Shown: positions 1 through 5,839 of the stretch, in pieces | Layout: every line of letters starts with the position of its first letter | Numbering within the stretch: the first letter of the stretch is position 1 | DNA from: an uncultured Eubacteriales bacterium | GTDB taxonomy: Bacteria; Bacillota; Clostridia; Oscillospirales; Oscillospiraceae | DNA length: 5,892 nt | Assembly (NCBI GenBank): GCA_900555665.1 | Contig: USLX01000091.1 | Span: 1-5,892 of the forward strand | Direction of reading: 5' to 3' | Translations under genes and position numbers: made by a program | The notes under the pieces: generated by a model | Databases searched by the model: none | What the model was told of the DNA's origin: nothing | Seen by the model: only the letters and a program-made list of their open reading frames with translations

Positions 1-22
1 ACCATCGGTGCGGGCCGCGTTA

Positions 23-1957
23 TTATTTCTGATTCAATCCCAGACTTCGGTCGGGGCCGGAATCGTCGCTGATGTCGACGCTGACCTGCGCGCTGGACTC
101 CTTCACGCCGATCCCCACGCGGTAAACCCGCGCCGAGGTCAGATTCTCAAACAGCACGGAGCGGTTTTCCTCCGTGATGAGCCCGTACTGGATGGCGTCT
201 TCCATGTCCACCGCGTTGTAGAGATAGACATAGATCTCCGCGCCCTGTTCCAGATCCTCCGTCGCCTCCACACGGATGCGCGTCGTGTTCGTGGACAAAA
301 CGCTCGCCGTCAGCGCCAGATCATCGGAGCCGACCGGGGCCGTCAGATTATAATCCGAAACTGTCAGGTCGAGATAGCTGTAGGGCCGCTCGACGGGATT
401 TTTCTCATGCGCCGCGATATAAGCCTCCACGGCACGGGCGCCGTCCCGCAGATCGACGACCTCGCCCGTACCATCCCTGGCCGAGAGGACGATCCTATCC
501 GGCACATCCTCGCTCGCGGGGTTCCATTGGCCGCTGAGGCCGAGGGAAAACAGCTCATCGATCGGGTACTGCCGGATATAGAGGCCAGAGCCGACCTCCT
601 GAGAATCGTAGTTCTCGAAATCGCCCCAGGTGAGCGAATCCCCCTTCTCCGCGAGGAACACCACATCGTCCAGCGTCAGCAGCTTGACAGTAAAGTGGTC
701 TGCGTTGTCCTCGCCCGTCCGGATCCAGCGGACGTAGGCCCACTGCCGCTGCGTGGAATCCACCAGATCGACCGCGACCGCCGTGCCGCACTCCTGCCAG
801 ACATAGAGATCCTCCGGCATATCCGGGTCGTCGCCTTCGTGGATGAAGTAATCGTGGCCCTGCAGGTTGGTGTCGCCCGATTGCTCCTTCGTCACGAGGC
901 CCGCGCGGATGTACCCGTAGGGCAGATGCGTCACCGGCTTCTCCGGCGCGACATAGCGCGCGTCGCCAAACGTCAGCATCGGCGGCAGGTCGCCCGTCGT
1001 TGCTGCCTCCTGCGCCGTCTTCGGGTTCGTCAGGAAGCAGACGGCCAGCAGGGCGCAGAGCAGAATTGCAATCAAGGTGACCCAAAAGGCCGGCTTTTTA
1101 TAGTTCAGCACCCGCTTTACACGCTCCTTCACGCCCACCTCGCCAAACGCCAGCGGGCAGGCCAGCACCGCCCGTCCCGCCGTCGCGCAGGAGAGCAGCG
1201 CGGACGAATAGGCCTTCCGCTCCGCGAGGCCCAGCTCCCGCACGGCCCGCTCGTCGCAGGCCAGCTCCAGATCCCGGCAGAAGCACCGGTAGGCGAACCA
1301 GCAAAGCGGCTGGAACCAGTAGACCGCCAGCAGCAGATAGCCCAGCGGCTTCCACCAGTGGTCGCGCCGCGCGAGATGTGCCCGCTCATGCGCGAGGACA
1401 TAGTCCTGTGCCGTGCCGTCCAGCCCCGAAGGCAGATAAACCCGCGGGCGGAGCACGCCCAGAATAAACGGCGAGGCGACCGCGTCGCAGAGCCAAATAT
1501 TCTCCCGCAGCAGCGCGGCCTCGCGTACGCGCCGCTTTGTCTGTACCAGCCGCACGAGCGCGTAGAGGAGCAGCGCCGCGCAGCCCGCAGCCCAGACGAG
1601 GCCTGTGATCTCCGTCCAGAAGTGGAGCGGATTCATGCTCACCGCCGCGTCGGAGCGGAAATACGGCGCCATCAGCCGCTCGTTGACCGCGCTGTTCAGC
1701 GCTTCGATGCCGGACGTCAGCCGCGGCACGGCATCATATCGAACCGTATTTTGTGAAAGCGTCTCCGCACTCGGCACCAAACTCCACGCGCTCTCGATCC
1801 GGATCGGCAGCACAAGCCGCACTGCCGCAAGCCCCCACAGCAAACACCGCACCCATGCCGCAATTTTTTGCAGCACCGGCCGCAGGATCAGCAGCGCCAA
1901 AATCATCCATCCCGCGCTGACCGCCCGATTAAATAGCTCCAAAAACACCGCGCTCAT
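23..1957 (-). CDS. M56-family (BlaR1-like) membrane zinc metallopeptidase, sensor-transducer
   Basis: A 644-residue integral membrane protease of the BlaR1/MecR1 type (peptidase family M56). Such proteins sense an extracellular signal and activate a cytoplasmic zinc-protease domain, which leads to loss of the partner BlaI-type repressor. Seen: hydrophobic segments at about residues 9-28, 34-51, 117-137, 204-224 and 289-309; the zinc motif HERAH at 190-194; and the downstream ELACDE stretch at 231-236, whose Glu231 is the expected third zinc ligand. Residues 310-644 should lie outside the membrane. They lack the SxxK/KTG motifs of a penicillin-binding domain, so beta-lactam sensing is not supported. 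The last 110 or so residues are Thr/Val-rich and may be an Ig-like beta fold (inference). The start is set by GGAGG (plus positions 1965-1969), 7 nt upstream. The ATG overlaps the repressor stop in ATGA, implying translational coupling. The ligand is unknown. Confidence 0.93.
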   Translation of the reverse strand: MSAVFLELFNRAVSAGWMILALLILRPVLQKIAAWVRCLLWGLAAVRLVLPIRIESAWSLVPSAETLSQNTVRYDAVPRLTSGIEALNSAVNERLMAPYFRSDAAVSMNPLHFWTEITGLVWAAGCAALLLYALVRLVQTKRRVREAALLRENIWLCDAVASPFILGVLRPRVYLPSGLDGTAQDYVLAHERAHLARRDHWWKPLGYLLLAVYWFQPLCWFAYRCFCRDLELACDERAVRELGLAERKAYSSALLSCATAGRAVLACPLAFGEVGVKERVKRVLNYKKPAFWVTLIAILLCALLAVCFLTNPKTAQEAATTGDLPPMLTFGDARYVAPEKPVTHLPYGYIRAGLVTKEQSGDTNLQGHDYFIHEGDDPDMPEDLYVWQECGTAVAVDLVDSTQRQWAYVRWIRTGEDNADHFTVKLLTLDDVVFLAEKGDSLTWGDFENYDSQEVGSGLYIRQYPIDELFSLGLSGQWNPASEDVPDRIVLSARDGTGEVVDLRDGARAVEAYIAAHEKNPVERPYSYLDLTVSDYNLTAPVGSDDLALTASVLSTNTTRIRVEATEDLEQGAEIYVYLYNAVDMEDAIQYGLITEENRSVLFENLTSARVYRVGIGVKESSAQVSVDISDDSGPDRSLGLNQK

Positions 1958-2319
1958 ACCCGTTCCTCCGCCTGATCGATCATCGCGCGCAGCTCCCCGG
2001 CCTCTTCTGCCGTCAATCCGCGCCCCGACGTAAATGCCGCCAGAAACGCGGGCAGCGAGCCGGAAAACGTGTCTTCCACGAACTTTTTGCTCTGCTTCGC
2101 GTAAAACTCCTCGCGGCTCAGCCGCACATGAACTGTCCCGCCGTCGTTTTCAAACAGGCCCTTTTCACACAGGCGGCGGATGACCGTGTGCGTCGTCGTC
2201 CGCTTCCAGTGCAGCTCCACCTCCGCCAGTTTCACAAGTACCGACGTCGTCACCGGCGCATTCGCCCAGATCAAATCAGCAAACCGCGCCTCGATCAGCC
2301 CCAATTGCAGCTCAGACAT
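1954..2319 (-). CDS. BlaI/MecI/CopY-family winged-helix transcriptional repressor
   Basis: A 121-residue cytoplasmic DNA-binding protein of the BlaI/MecI/CopY (penicillinase repressor) family, the usual length. Seen: an N-terminal winged helix at about residues 5-70. It includes the family-typical ADLIW (14-18), a recognition-helix region HWKRTTTHTVIRRLCEKG (37-54) and a wing at about 56-68. A C-terminal helical dimerisation part follows (about 70-121), with EFYAKQSKKFVEDTF matching the family pattern. Members bind TACA/TGTA dyads as dimers and are inactivated by proteolysis in the C-terminal half when the M56 partner is triggered. It is the first gene of a two-gene operon and overlaps the protease gene by 4 bp. 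The start is supported by a strong AGGAGG Shine-Dalgarno (plus positions 2327-2332). Two operator-like dyads sit in its own promoter, so autorepression is likely. Which other genes it controls is not visible here. Confidence 0.95.
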   Translation of the reverse strand: MSELQLGLIEARFADLIWANAPVTTSVLVKLAEVELHWKRTTTHTVIRRLCEKGLFENDGGTVHVRLSREEFYAKQSKKFVEDTFSGSLPAFLAAFTSGRGLTAEEAGELRAMIDQAEERV

Positions 2320-2334
2320 GCGGCAACCTCCTGT

Positions 2335-2347
2335 CTACAATTTGTAG
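2335..2347. promoter_or_regulatory. BlaI-type operator 2 (initially transcribed region)
   Basis: The 13-bp dyad CTACAATTTGTAG again contains TACA-N3-TGTA. Its centre (2341) is 27 bp from the centre of operator 1 (2368). Part of the match is a direct repeat: TGTAGTCTCC occurs at 2343-2352 and again at 2370-2379. It lies between the predicted transcription start and the Shine-Dalgarno of the repressor gene. Confidence 0.75.
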
Positions 2348-2358
2348 TCTCCAATGAC

Positions 2359-2387
2359 ATACTACATGATGTAGTCTCCGCTGTCAA
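2359..2387 (-). promoter_or_regulatory. Sigma-A-type promoter of the repressor/protease operon
   Basis: On the minus strand a perfect -35 box TTGACA (plus positions 2382-2387) is followed, after exactly 17 nt, by a -10 box TAGTAT (2359-2364; 4 of 6 matches to TATAAT). The expected transcription start is near 2352, giving a leader of about 33 nt that contains the AGGAGG site. One operator dyad fills most of the -35/-10 spacer and overlaps the -10 box. The second lies just after the start point, as expected for an autorepressed promoter. Confidence 0.75.
2361..2375. promoter_or_regulatory. BlaI-type operator 1 (overlaps -10 box)
   Basis: The 15-bp dyad ACTACATGATGTAGT is a perfect inverted repeat around a central base and contains TACA-N3-TGTA. 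It matches the TACA/TGTA core known for BlaI/MecI/CopY repressors and overlaps the -10 box of the repressor's own promoter. Binding would block RNA polymerase. The half-sites are separated by 3 nt. Confidence 0.8.
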
Positions 2388-2394
2388 GCCCATA

Positions 2395-2423
2395 TTTACT
2401 TTTTCGGGCCGCGCCGGTATAAT
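2395..2423 (+). promoter_or_regulatory. Promoter of recQ
   Basis: A consensus -10 box TATAAT (2418-2423) is preceded, at exactly 17 nt, by TTTACT (2395-2400; 4 of 6 matches to TTGACA). Transcription should start near 2430, giving a leader of about 15 nt; the ribosome site AGGGGG (2431-2436) lies at its very beginning. The -35 box is only 7 bp from that of the divergent repressor promoter. Confidence 0.7.
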
Positions 2424-2444
2424 AGCCGTAAGGGGGCGAGAAGG

Positions 2445-4271
2445 ATGGAAAAATCGGAGGCGCTGCGGCAGTATTTTGGCTATGAATCGTTTCATCCGGG
2501 GCAGGAGACACTGATCGATGCGGTGCTCTCCGGGCGCGATGCGCTCGGTGTCATGCCGACTGGCGGCGGAAAGAGCCTTTGCTATCAGCTGCCCGCGCTG
2601 CTGCTCCCGGGGATTACGGTGGTGATATCGCCACTGATCTCGCTGATGAAAGATCAGGTAATGGCGCTGAAAAATATGGGCATTCCTGCGGCTTTTATCA
2701 ACAGTACGCTTTCGCCCGAGCAGCTGCGTGCGGTGTATAAGCGGGTGCGAGAGGGGATGTATCGGCTTGTCTATGTGGCACCGGAGCGGCTGGGGGCGCC
2801 GGGATTTGCGGCGGCGCTGCGGGAAAGGCCGGTTTCGCTGCTGGCCGTGGACGAGGCGCACTGCATTTCACAGTGGGGACAGGACTTCCGCCCCAGTTAT
2901 TTGAGGATTACAGACTTTATCGAGGCCCTGCCGCGCCGTCCGGTGGTGGCGGCCTACACGGCGACGGCGACCACACGGGTGCGGAATGATATCCGCGCGA
3001 GCCTTGCTCTGCGAGATCCGGTGACGGTAGTAACAGGCTTCGACCGGCCAAATCTGCGCTTTGACGTCCTGCGGCCCAAGCGGAAAAACGAGGCCCTGCT
3101 CCGGCTGATGGAAGCGAAGAGGGGGCAGAGCGGCATTGTTTACTGCGCGACGAGGAAAAACGTGGAGGCCATATGCCAGCTGCTTCTGGAAAACGGTTAT
3201 TCGGCCACGCGCTACCATGCGGGGCTGGAGGATGAGGAGCGGCGGCAGAATCAGGAGGATTTTATCTGCGACCGCAGCCCCGTGATTGTGGCAACAAACG
3301 CCTTTGGCATGGGAATCGACAAATCGAATGTCAGTTTTGTCATCCATTACAATATGCCCAAGAGCCTCGAAGCGTATTATCAGGAGGCAGGGCGCGCGGG
3401 GAGAGACGGAAGTGCGGCAGACTGCGTGCTGCTGTTTTCCGCGGGCGACGTGCAGACGGCGAAATTTTTGATTGAAAACGCTGCGGAAAATGAAGAATTG
3501 ACGCCCGAGGAGCGGCAGACGGTGCAGGAGGAAGAGCTCCGCCGGCTGAATGCGATGGTGGGTTACTGCAAAACGGCGGAGTGTCTGCGCGGATATCTGC
3601 TGGACTATTTTGGGCAGAAGCATCCGCCGCGCTGCGGCAACTGCGGCACCTGTGAGAGCGAATATCTCGAGCGCGACATCACGCGCGAGGCACAGATGAT
3701 CCTTTCCTGCATCCGCCGGGTGCAGGAACAGTTGGGCTACAGCGTGGGACAGACGATGATCTGCGCCGTGCTGCGCGGCGGGCGCTCGGCACGGCTTTTG
3801 CAGCTCGGACTGGATCGCCTGCCGACCTACGGCCTGCTGCGGCAGACGCCGCGCGCGGAGCTCGGAAGGTATTTGGAGGCGATGGAAGCGGAAGGCGTGC
3901 TGCAAACCGAACCTGCGCATCAGACGCTGGAATGGACCACGGGTTCGCGGGAGGTGCTCTTTGCGGGAAGGCAGGTTTGCCTGCGTCTGCGCCAGGGCGA
4001 CGAGACGGCACGGGCCGAACGTGCGCAAAAGACGGAACGCGGCGAACTTTTTGAGGCGCTCCGGGTGTTGCGCTTCCGATTGGCGCAGGAAGCTGGTGTG
4101 CCGGCTTACGTCATCTTTTCCAATACGGCGCTGAGGGACATGGCTACGCGCGCACCGCTGACGATGGAGGAATTTTTGCGTGTTTCCGGTGTGGGCCGTG
4201 TAAAGGCTGAGCGCTATGGCGAGGTGTTTCTGCAGGAAATCCGGTGCTATCTGGCAGAAAACCCGGCGTGA
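2445..4271 (+). CDS. recQ: ATP-dependent DNA helicase RecQ
   Basis: A 608-residue 3'-5' superfamily 2 DNA helicase acting in recombinational repair and replication-fork processing. Its length matches full-length bacterial RecQ. Seen in order: motif 0 FHPGQ (16-20, Gln20); Walker A MPTGGGKS (37-44, Lys43); DEAH (136-139); aromatic-rich loop SQWGQDFRP (142-150); motif III YTATAT (171-176); motif IV IVYCATRKN (231-239); motifs V-VI from ATNAFGMGID (283-292) to QEAGRAGRDG (313-322) with the arginine finger. The zinc cysteines are Cys380, Cys397, Cys400 and Cys403. A winged-helix RQC region follows (about 405-515), then a C-terminal HRDC domain (about 531-606). All catalytic residues are present. 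One variation is Gln at position 147, where E. coli RecQ has His. The ATG start is supported by AGGGGG 8 nt upstream and by the promoter position. It is transcribed alone, divergently from the repressor operon. Confidence 0.98.
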   Translation: MEKSEALRQYFGYESFHPGQETLIDAVLSGRDALGVMPTGGGKSLCYQLPALLLPGITVVISPLISLMKDQVMALKNMGIPAAFINSTLSPEQLRAVYKRVREGMYRLVYVAPERLGAPGFAAALRERPVSLLAVDEAHCISQWGQDFRPSYLRITDFIEALPRRPVVAAYTATATTRVRNDIRASLALRDPVTVVTGFDRPNLRFDVLRPKRKNEALLRLMEAKRGQSGIVYCATRKNVEAICQLLLENGYSATRYHAGLEDEERRQNQEDFICDRSPVIVATNAFGMGIDKSNVSFVIHYNMPKSLEAYYQEAGRAGRDGSAADCVLLFSAGDVQTAKFLIENAAENEELTPEERQTVQEEELRRLNAMVGYCKTAECLRGYLLDYFGQKHPPRCGNCGTCESEYLERDITREAQMILSCIRRVQEQLGYSVGQTMICAVLRGGRSARLLQLGLDRLPTYGLLRQTPRAELGRYLEAMEAEGVLQTEPAHQTLEWTTGSREVLFAGRQVCLRLRQGDETARAERAQKTERGELFEALRVLRFRLAQEAGVPAYVIFSNTALRDMATRAPLTMEEFLRVSGVGRVKAERYGEVFLQEIRCYLAENPA

Positions 4272-4366
4272 GAACATCAAAATATCCCTTAAAATTGAAG
4301 CAACATTGCGAAATGAGCGCGCAGGTCGATTTGCACTGACGCTTCTTTTTGAGTGCGTTCGCGGGG

Positions 4367-4480
4367 CCCCTCTCAGGCGCTTCGCGCCAGCTCCCACGGA
4401 GGGGGAGCCTATCCGCTGCGGCGGAGATTCTCCCCCCAGTCAGCCTTTTGGCTGACAGCCCCCTCTACCAAGAGGGGGCC
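4367..4480. repeat. Tandem pair of two-hairpin GC-rich repeat units
   Basis: Two units share one plan: a C-run, AG, a small hairpin, AG, then a larger C-run/G-run hairpin ending in GCC. Unit 1 (4367-4409) has hairpin GGCGC-TTC-GCGCC (4376-4388) and hairpin GCTCCC/GGGAGC (4390-4408). Unit 2 (4432-4480) has GTCAGCC-TTTT-GGCTGAC (4439-4456) and a perfect 9-bp stem (4458-4466 with 4471-4479, loop ACCA). A smaller TCCGC/GCGGA hairpin (4412-4425) lies between them. Stems differ in sequence but keep pairing, which suggests a structured dispersed repeat. From memory, similar units are common in gut Oscillospirales genomes; no family name is assigned. Confidence 0.6.
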
Positions 4481-4484
4481 TTTT
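4458..4484 (+). terminator. Possible rho-independent terminator downstream of recQ
   Basis: The 9-bp perfect GC-rich stem of repeat unit 2 is followed by C and four T residues (4481-4484). It could end recQ transcripts, although it lies about 190 bp past the stop codon and its T tract is short. It may simply be part of the repeat. Confidence 0.4.
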
Positions 4485-4504
4485 GAGGAGGGGGAAAGCA
4501 AATG

Positions 4505-4544
4505 GGCAGCCGCAGAATGGGAGATTCTGTGACTGCCGTTTTTT
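4505..4544 (+). terminator. T-tailed hairpin, likely rho-independent terminator on the plus strand
   Basis: The outer stem GGCAG (4505-4509) pairs with CTGCC (4533-4537). After a 3x3 internal loop, the inner stem CAGAAT (4513-4518) pairs with ATTCTG (4524-4529) around the loop GGGAG. G and six T residues follow (4539-4544). The shape fits a plus-strand intrinsic terminator. The nearest plus-strand gene is recQ, 234 bp upstream. Confidence 0.5.
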
Positions 4545-4557
4545 GATTGCATTCGGA

Positions 4558-4719
4558 GGGTGTATTCTTCCAACTGCCAACGCGCCCGGACAGCAGTCCT
4601 TTTTGCGCTGTGCGGCGTCATTTTTCCTTGAAATACGTCAGGATTCCTGCGGAAAAAGTGTCTTGCACAGCACGAAAATTCCTCGCTGCCGGTCACATTT
4701 TCAGTTTTCAGATACACCC
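4558..4719. repeat. 162-bp palindromic MITE-like repeat element, copy 1
   Basis: The element is bounded by 8-bp terminal inverted repeats GGGTGTAT (4558-4565) and ATACACCC (4712-4719). Several internal dyads share the same centre, near 4639: GCTGTGC (4607-4613) with GCACAGC (4665-4671), and TTTTTCC (4621-4627) with GGAAAAA (4651-4657). The arms can therefore fold into one long imperfect hairpin. A second copy starts at 5840. The element encodes no transposase, so if mobile it would be a non-autonomous element. The short open frames through it are unlikely to be genes. Confidence 0.7.
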
Positions 4720-4728
4720 AAAGCCGTC

Positions 4729-4760
4729 AAAAGCGGCGGAGAGGATTGTCTCTCCGCCGC
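4729..4760 (-). terminator. Rho-independent terminator of the sugar kinase gene
   Basis: A perfect 11-bp stem, GCGGCGGAGAG (4733-4743) with its complement at 4750-4760 and a 6-nt loop, is followed on the minus strand by TTTT (plus positions 4729-4732). It lies about 50 bp beyond the kinase stop codon. The T tract is short, but the stem is very stable. No T tract follows on the plus strand, so it is oriented for the kinase. Confidence 0.65.
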
Positions 4761-4808
4761 GCTTCGCATGATTTCCAAATTCGCACAGTAAAATTCAGCC
4801 GGCATCCG

Positions 4809-5777
4809 TCATCCCCGGTCTGCAAGGAACCGCTGCACCGCCTCGCGTGTCGGGATGGCCGGAATGCCGCCCCTATGCTGCACGCAAAGTGCGGCGACTG
4901 CGTGGCCGATCCGCGCGCAGGCTGTCCACGCTTCCCGCCCCAGTGCCTCCGGCTGCTTTTCAAACGCGAGAAACTGCGCCAAAAAGCCGCCCCAGAAGGC
5001 GTCCCCCGCGCCGGTCGTATCCACCACCGGAACCGCAAACCCTGGCACAATCTCAATCTGCTCCTTCCACGCCAGCGCCGCGCCGTCCTTGCCGAGCGTC
5101 ACGGCGACGACCTTCGGCCCCAGGCCAAGCAGCTGTTTCGCCGCGCGCTGCGGATCCGCCTCACCAGTAAGCAGTACGCTCTCTTCATCCGAAACCTTCA
5201 GCAGATCCGCCAGCGGCAGCATTCCCCGGATCGAATCCAGCGCCGCATCTTTGTTCTTCCAAAGGCCGGCCCGGTAATTCGGATCGTAGGAAATCAGAGC
5301 GCCCGCGGCCTTGGCCATGCGGACCGCCTCGTAGGTCGCCGTCCTCGCAGGCTCGTTTGTCAGGGACAAGGAGCCGATGTGGAAGATCCTGCAGCCCTCC
5401 ACAACCTCTTTTCGCAGCTCCGCGCTGCGCAGGCAGGTGTCTGCCCCCGGTTTTCTGGCAAAGGAAAACGCGCGCTCCCCGTCTTCGTTGATCGCGACAA
5501 AGGCCAGCGTCGTAAACGCCTCGTCTGTCTGCAGCAGGCCGCTCGTGTCGATCTGCTCGGCCTGCAGTGTTTTCCGCAGAAAGTCCCCGTGCATATCCGC
5601 GCCGACCTTGCCGATAAACGCGGTTCTGCATCCCATATGGCTGGCCGCGGTCAGCAAATTTGCCGGAGCGCCGCCGGCATTCTGCTCAAAAAGCCGCTGC
5701 CCGGATGCGCTGACGCCCGCCTCCGTAAAGTCGATCAACAGTTCGCCCAGCGCGGCAATCTCAAAATTTTTCTGCAT
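4809..5777 (-). CDS. PfkB-family carbohydrate kinase, probable fructokinase
   Basis: A 322-residue cytoplasmic ribokinase-fold (PfkB) sugar kinase that phosphorylates a sugar with ATP. Seen: N-terminal GELLIDF (11-17), substrate-side GGAPAN (35-40), GKVGAD (56-61), SYDPNYR (163-169), KVSDEE (194-199), and the PfkB signature DTTGAGDAFWGGF (253-265) with catalytic base Asp259 and the GAGD anion hole. The FxRKPGAD segment (106-113) and IFHIGSLSLT (131-140) resemble ScrK-type fructokinases, so fructose is the best guess; 2-keto-3-deoxygluconate or another furanose sugar is possible. The start is the ATG at 5777, with GGGAGGA (plus positions 5781-5787) just upstream. A longer in-frame TTG start at 5855 lies inside a repeat and is rejected. 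No transporter or hydrolase neighbour is visible. It appears to be a single gene, with a hairpin terminator after the stop. Confidence 0.93.
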   Translation of the reverse strand: MQKNFEIAALGELLIDFTEAGVSASGQRLFEQNAGGAPANLLTAASHMGCRTAFIGKVGADMHGDFLRKTLQAEQIDTSGLLQTDEAFTTLAFVAINEDGERAFSFARKPGADTCLRSAELRKEVVEGCRIFHIGSLSLTNEPARTATYEAVRMAKAAGALISYDPNYRAGLWKNKDAALDSIRGMLPLADLLKVSDEESVLLTGEADPQRAAKQLLGLGPKVVAVTLGKDGAALAWKEQIEIVPGFAVPVVDTTGAGDAFWGGFLAQFLAFEKQPEALGREAWTACARIGHAVAALCVQHRGGIPAIPTREAVQRFLADRG

Positions 5778-5811
5778 CGTTCCTCCCTGCTCCGTCTTAA
5801 AATCATCCGGC

Positions 5812-5829
5812 GCATGATCCGTCTCATGC
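5812..5829. promoter_or_regulatory. Short dyad upstream of the sugar kinase, possible operator
   Basis: The inverted repeat GCATGA-N6-TCATGC lies 35 bp upstream of the kinase start, between its Shine-Dalgarno and the repeat element. It could be a repressor site or a leader hairpin. I could not identify a convincing promoter in 5778-5839, so its placement relative to transcription is unknown. Confidence 0.3.
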
Positions 5830-5839
5830 ACGTTCTCTA

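Larger units (their letters stand above)
4272..4808. other. Gene-free, repeat-rich spacer between recQ and the sugar kinase gene
   Basis: This 537-bp spacer separates two convergent genes. The first 90 or so bases after recQ hold nothing clear, only a weak GCACT/AGTGC dyad (4333-4356) with T-rich loop. The rest is taken up by the tandem two-hairpin units, a T-tailed hairpin, the palindromic element and the kinase terminator listed separately. The short open frames here, of about 74-102 codons, run through these repeats, have no good ribosome sites and are not believed to be genes. Confidence 0.75.

Noticed and set aside
8..1756. Long plus-strand open frame (582 codons) antisense to the M56 gene
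   Set aside because: It is a GC-rich shadow frame: the protein is Arg/His/Gln-rich with no recognisable motif, while the minus strand encodes a clear M56 protease with its start and ribosome site.
23..2319. A beta-lactam resistance operon (blaR1-blaI)
   Set aside because: The sensor lacks a penicillin-binding domain and no beta-lactamase or mecA-like gene lies in the window, so resistance cannot be claimed.
2868..4397. Minus-strand open frame (509 codons) antisense to recQ
   Set aside because: It lies almost wholly opposite recQ, has low-complexity Arg/His/Ala/Gln-rich composition and no domain, and recQ accounts for the sequence.
4409..4717. Minus-strand small protein of about 102 residues in the repeat spacer
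   Set aside because: It runs straight through the palindromic element and the hairpin repeats and lacks a convincing ribosome site. Similar peptides probably recur wherever the repeat occurs, so it is treated as a repeat by-product.
4367..4760. A CRISPR array or riboswitch in the hairpin-rich spacer
   Set aside because: There are no regularly spaced identical repeats with spacers, and no known riboswitch core precedes a plus-strand gene. The structures fit dispersed repeats and terminators better.
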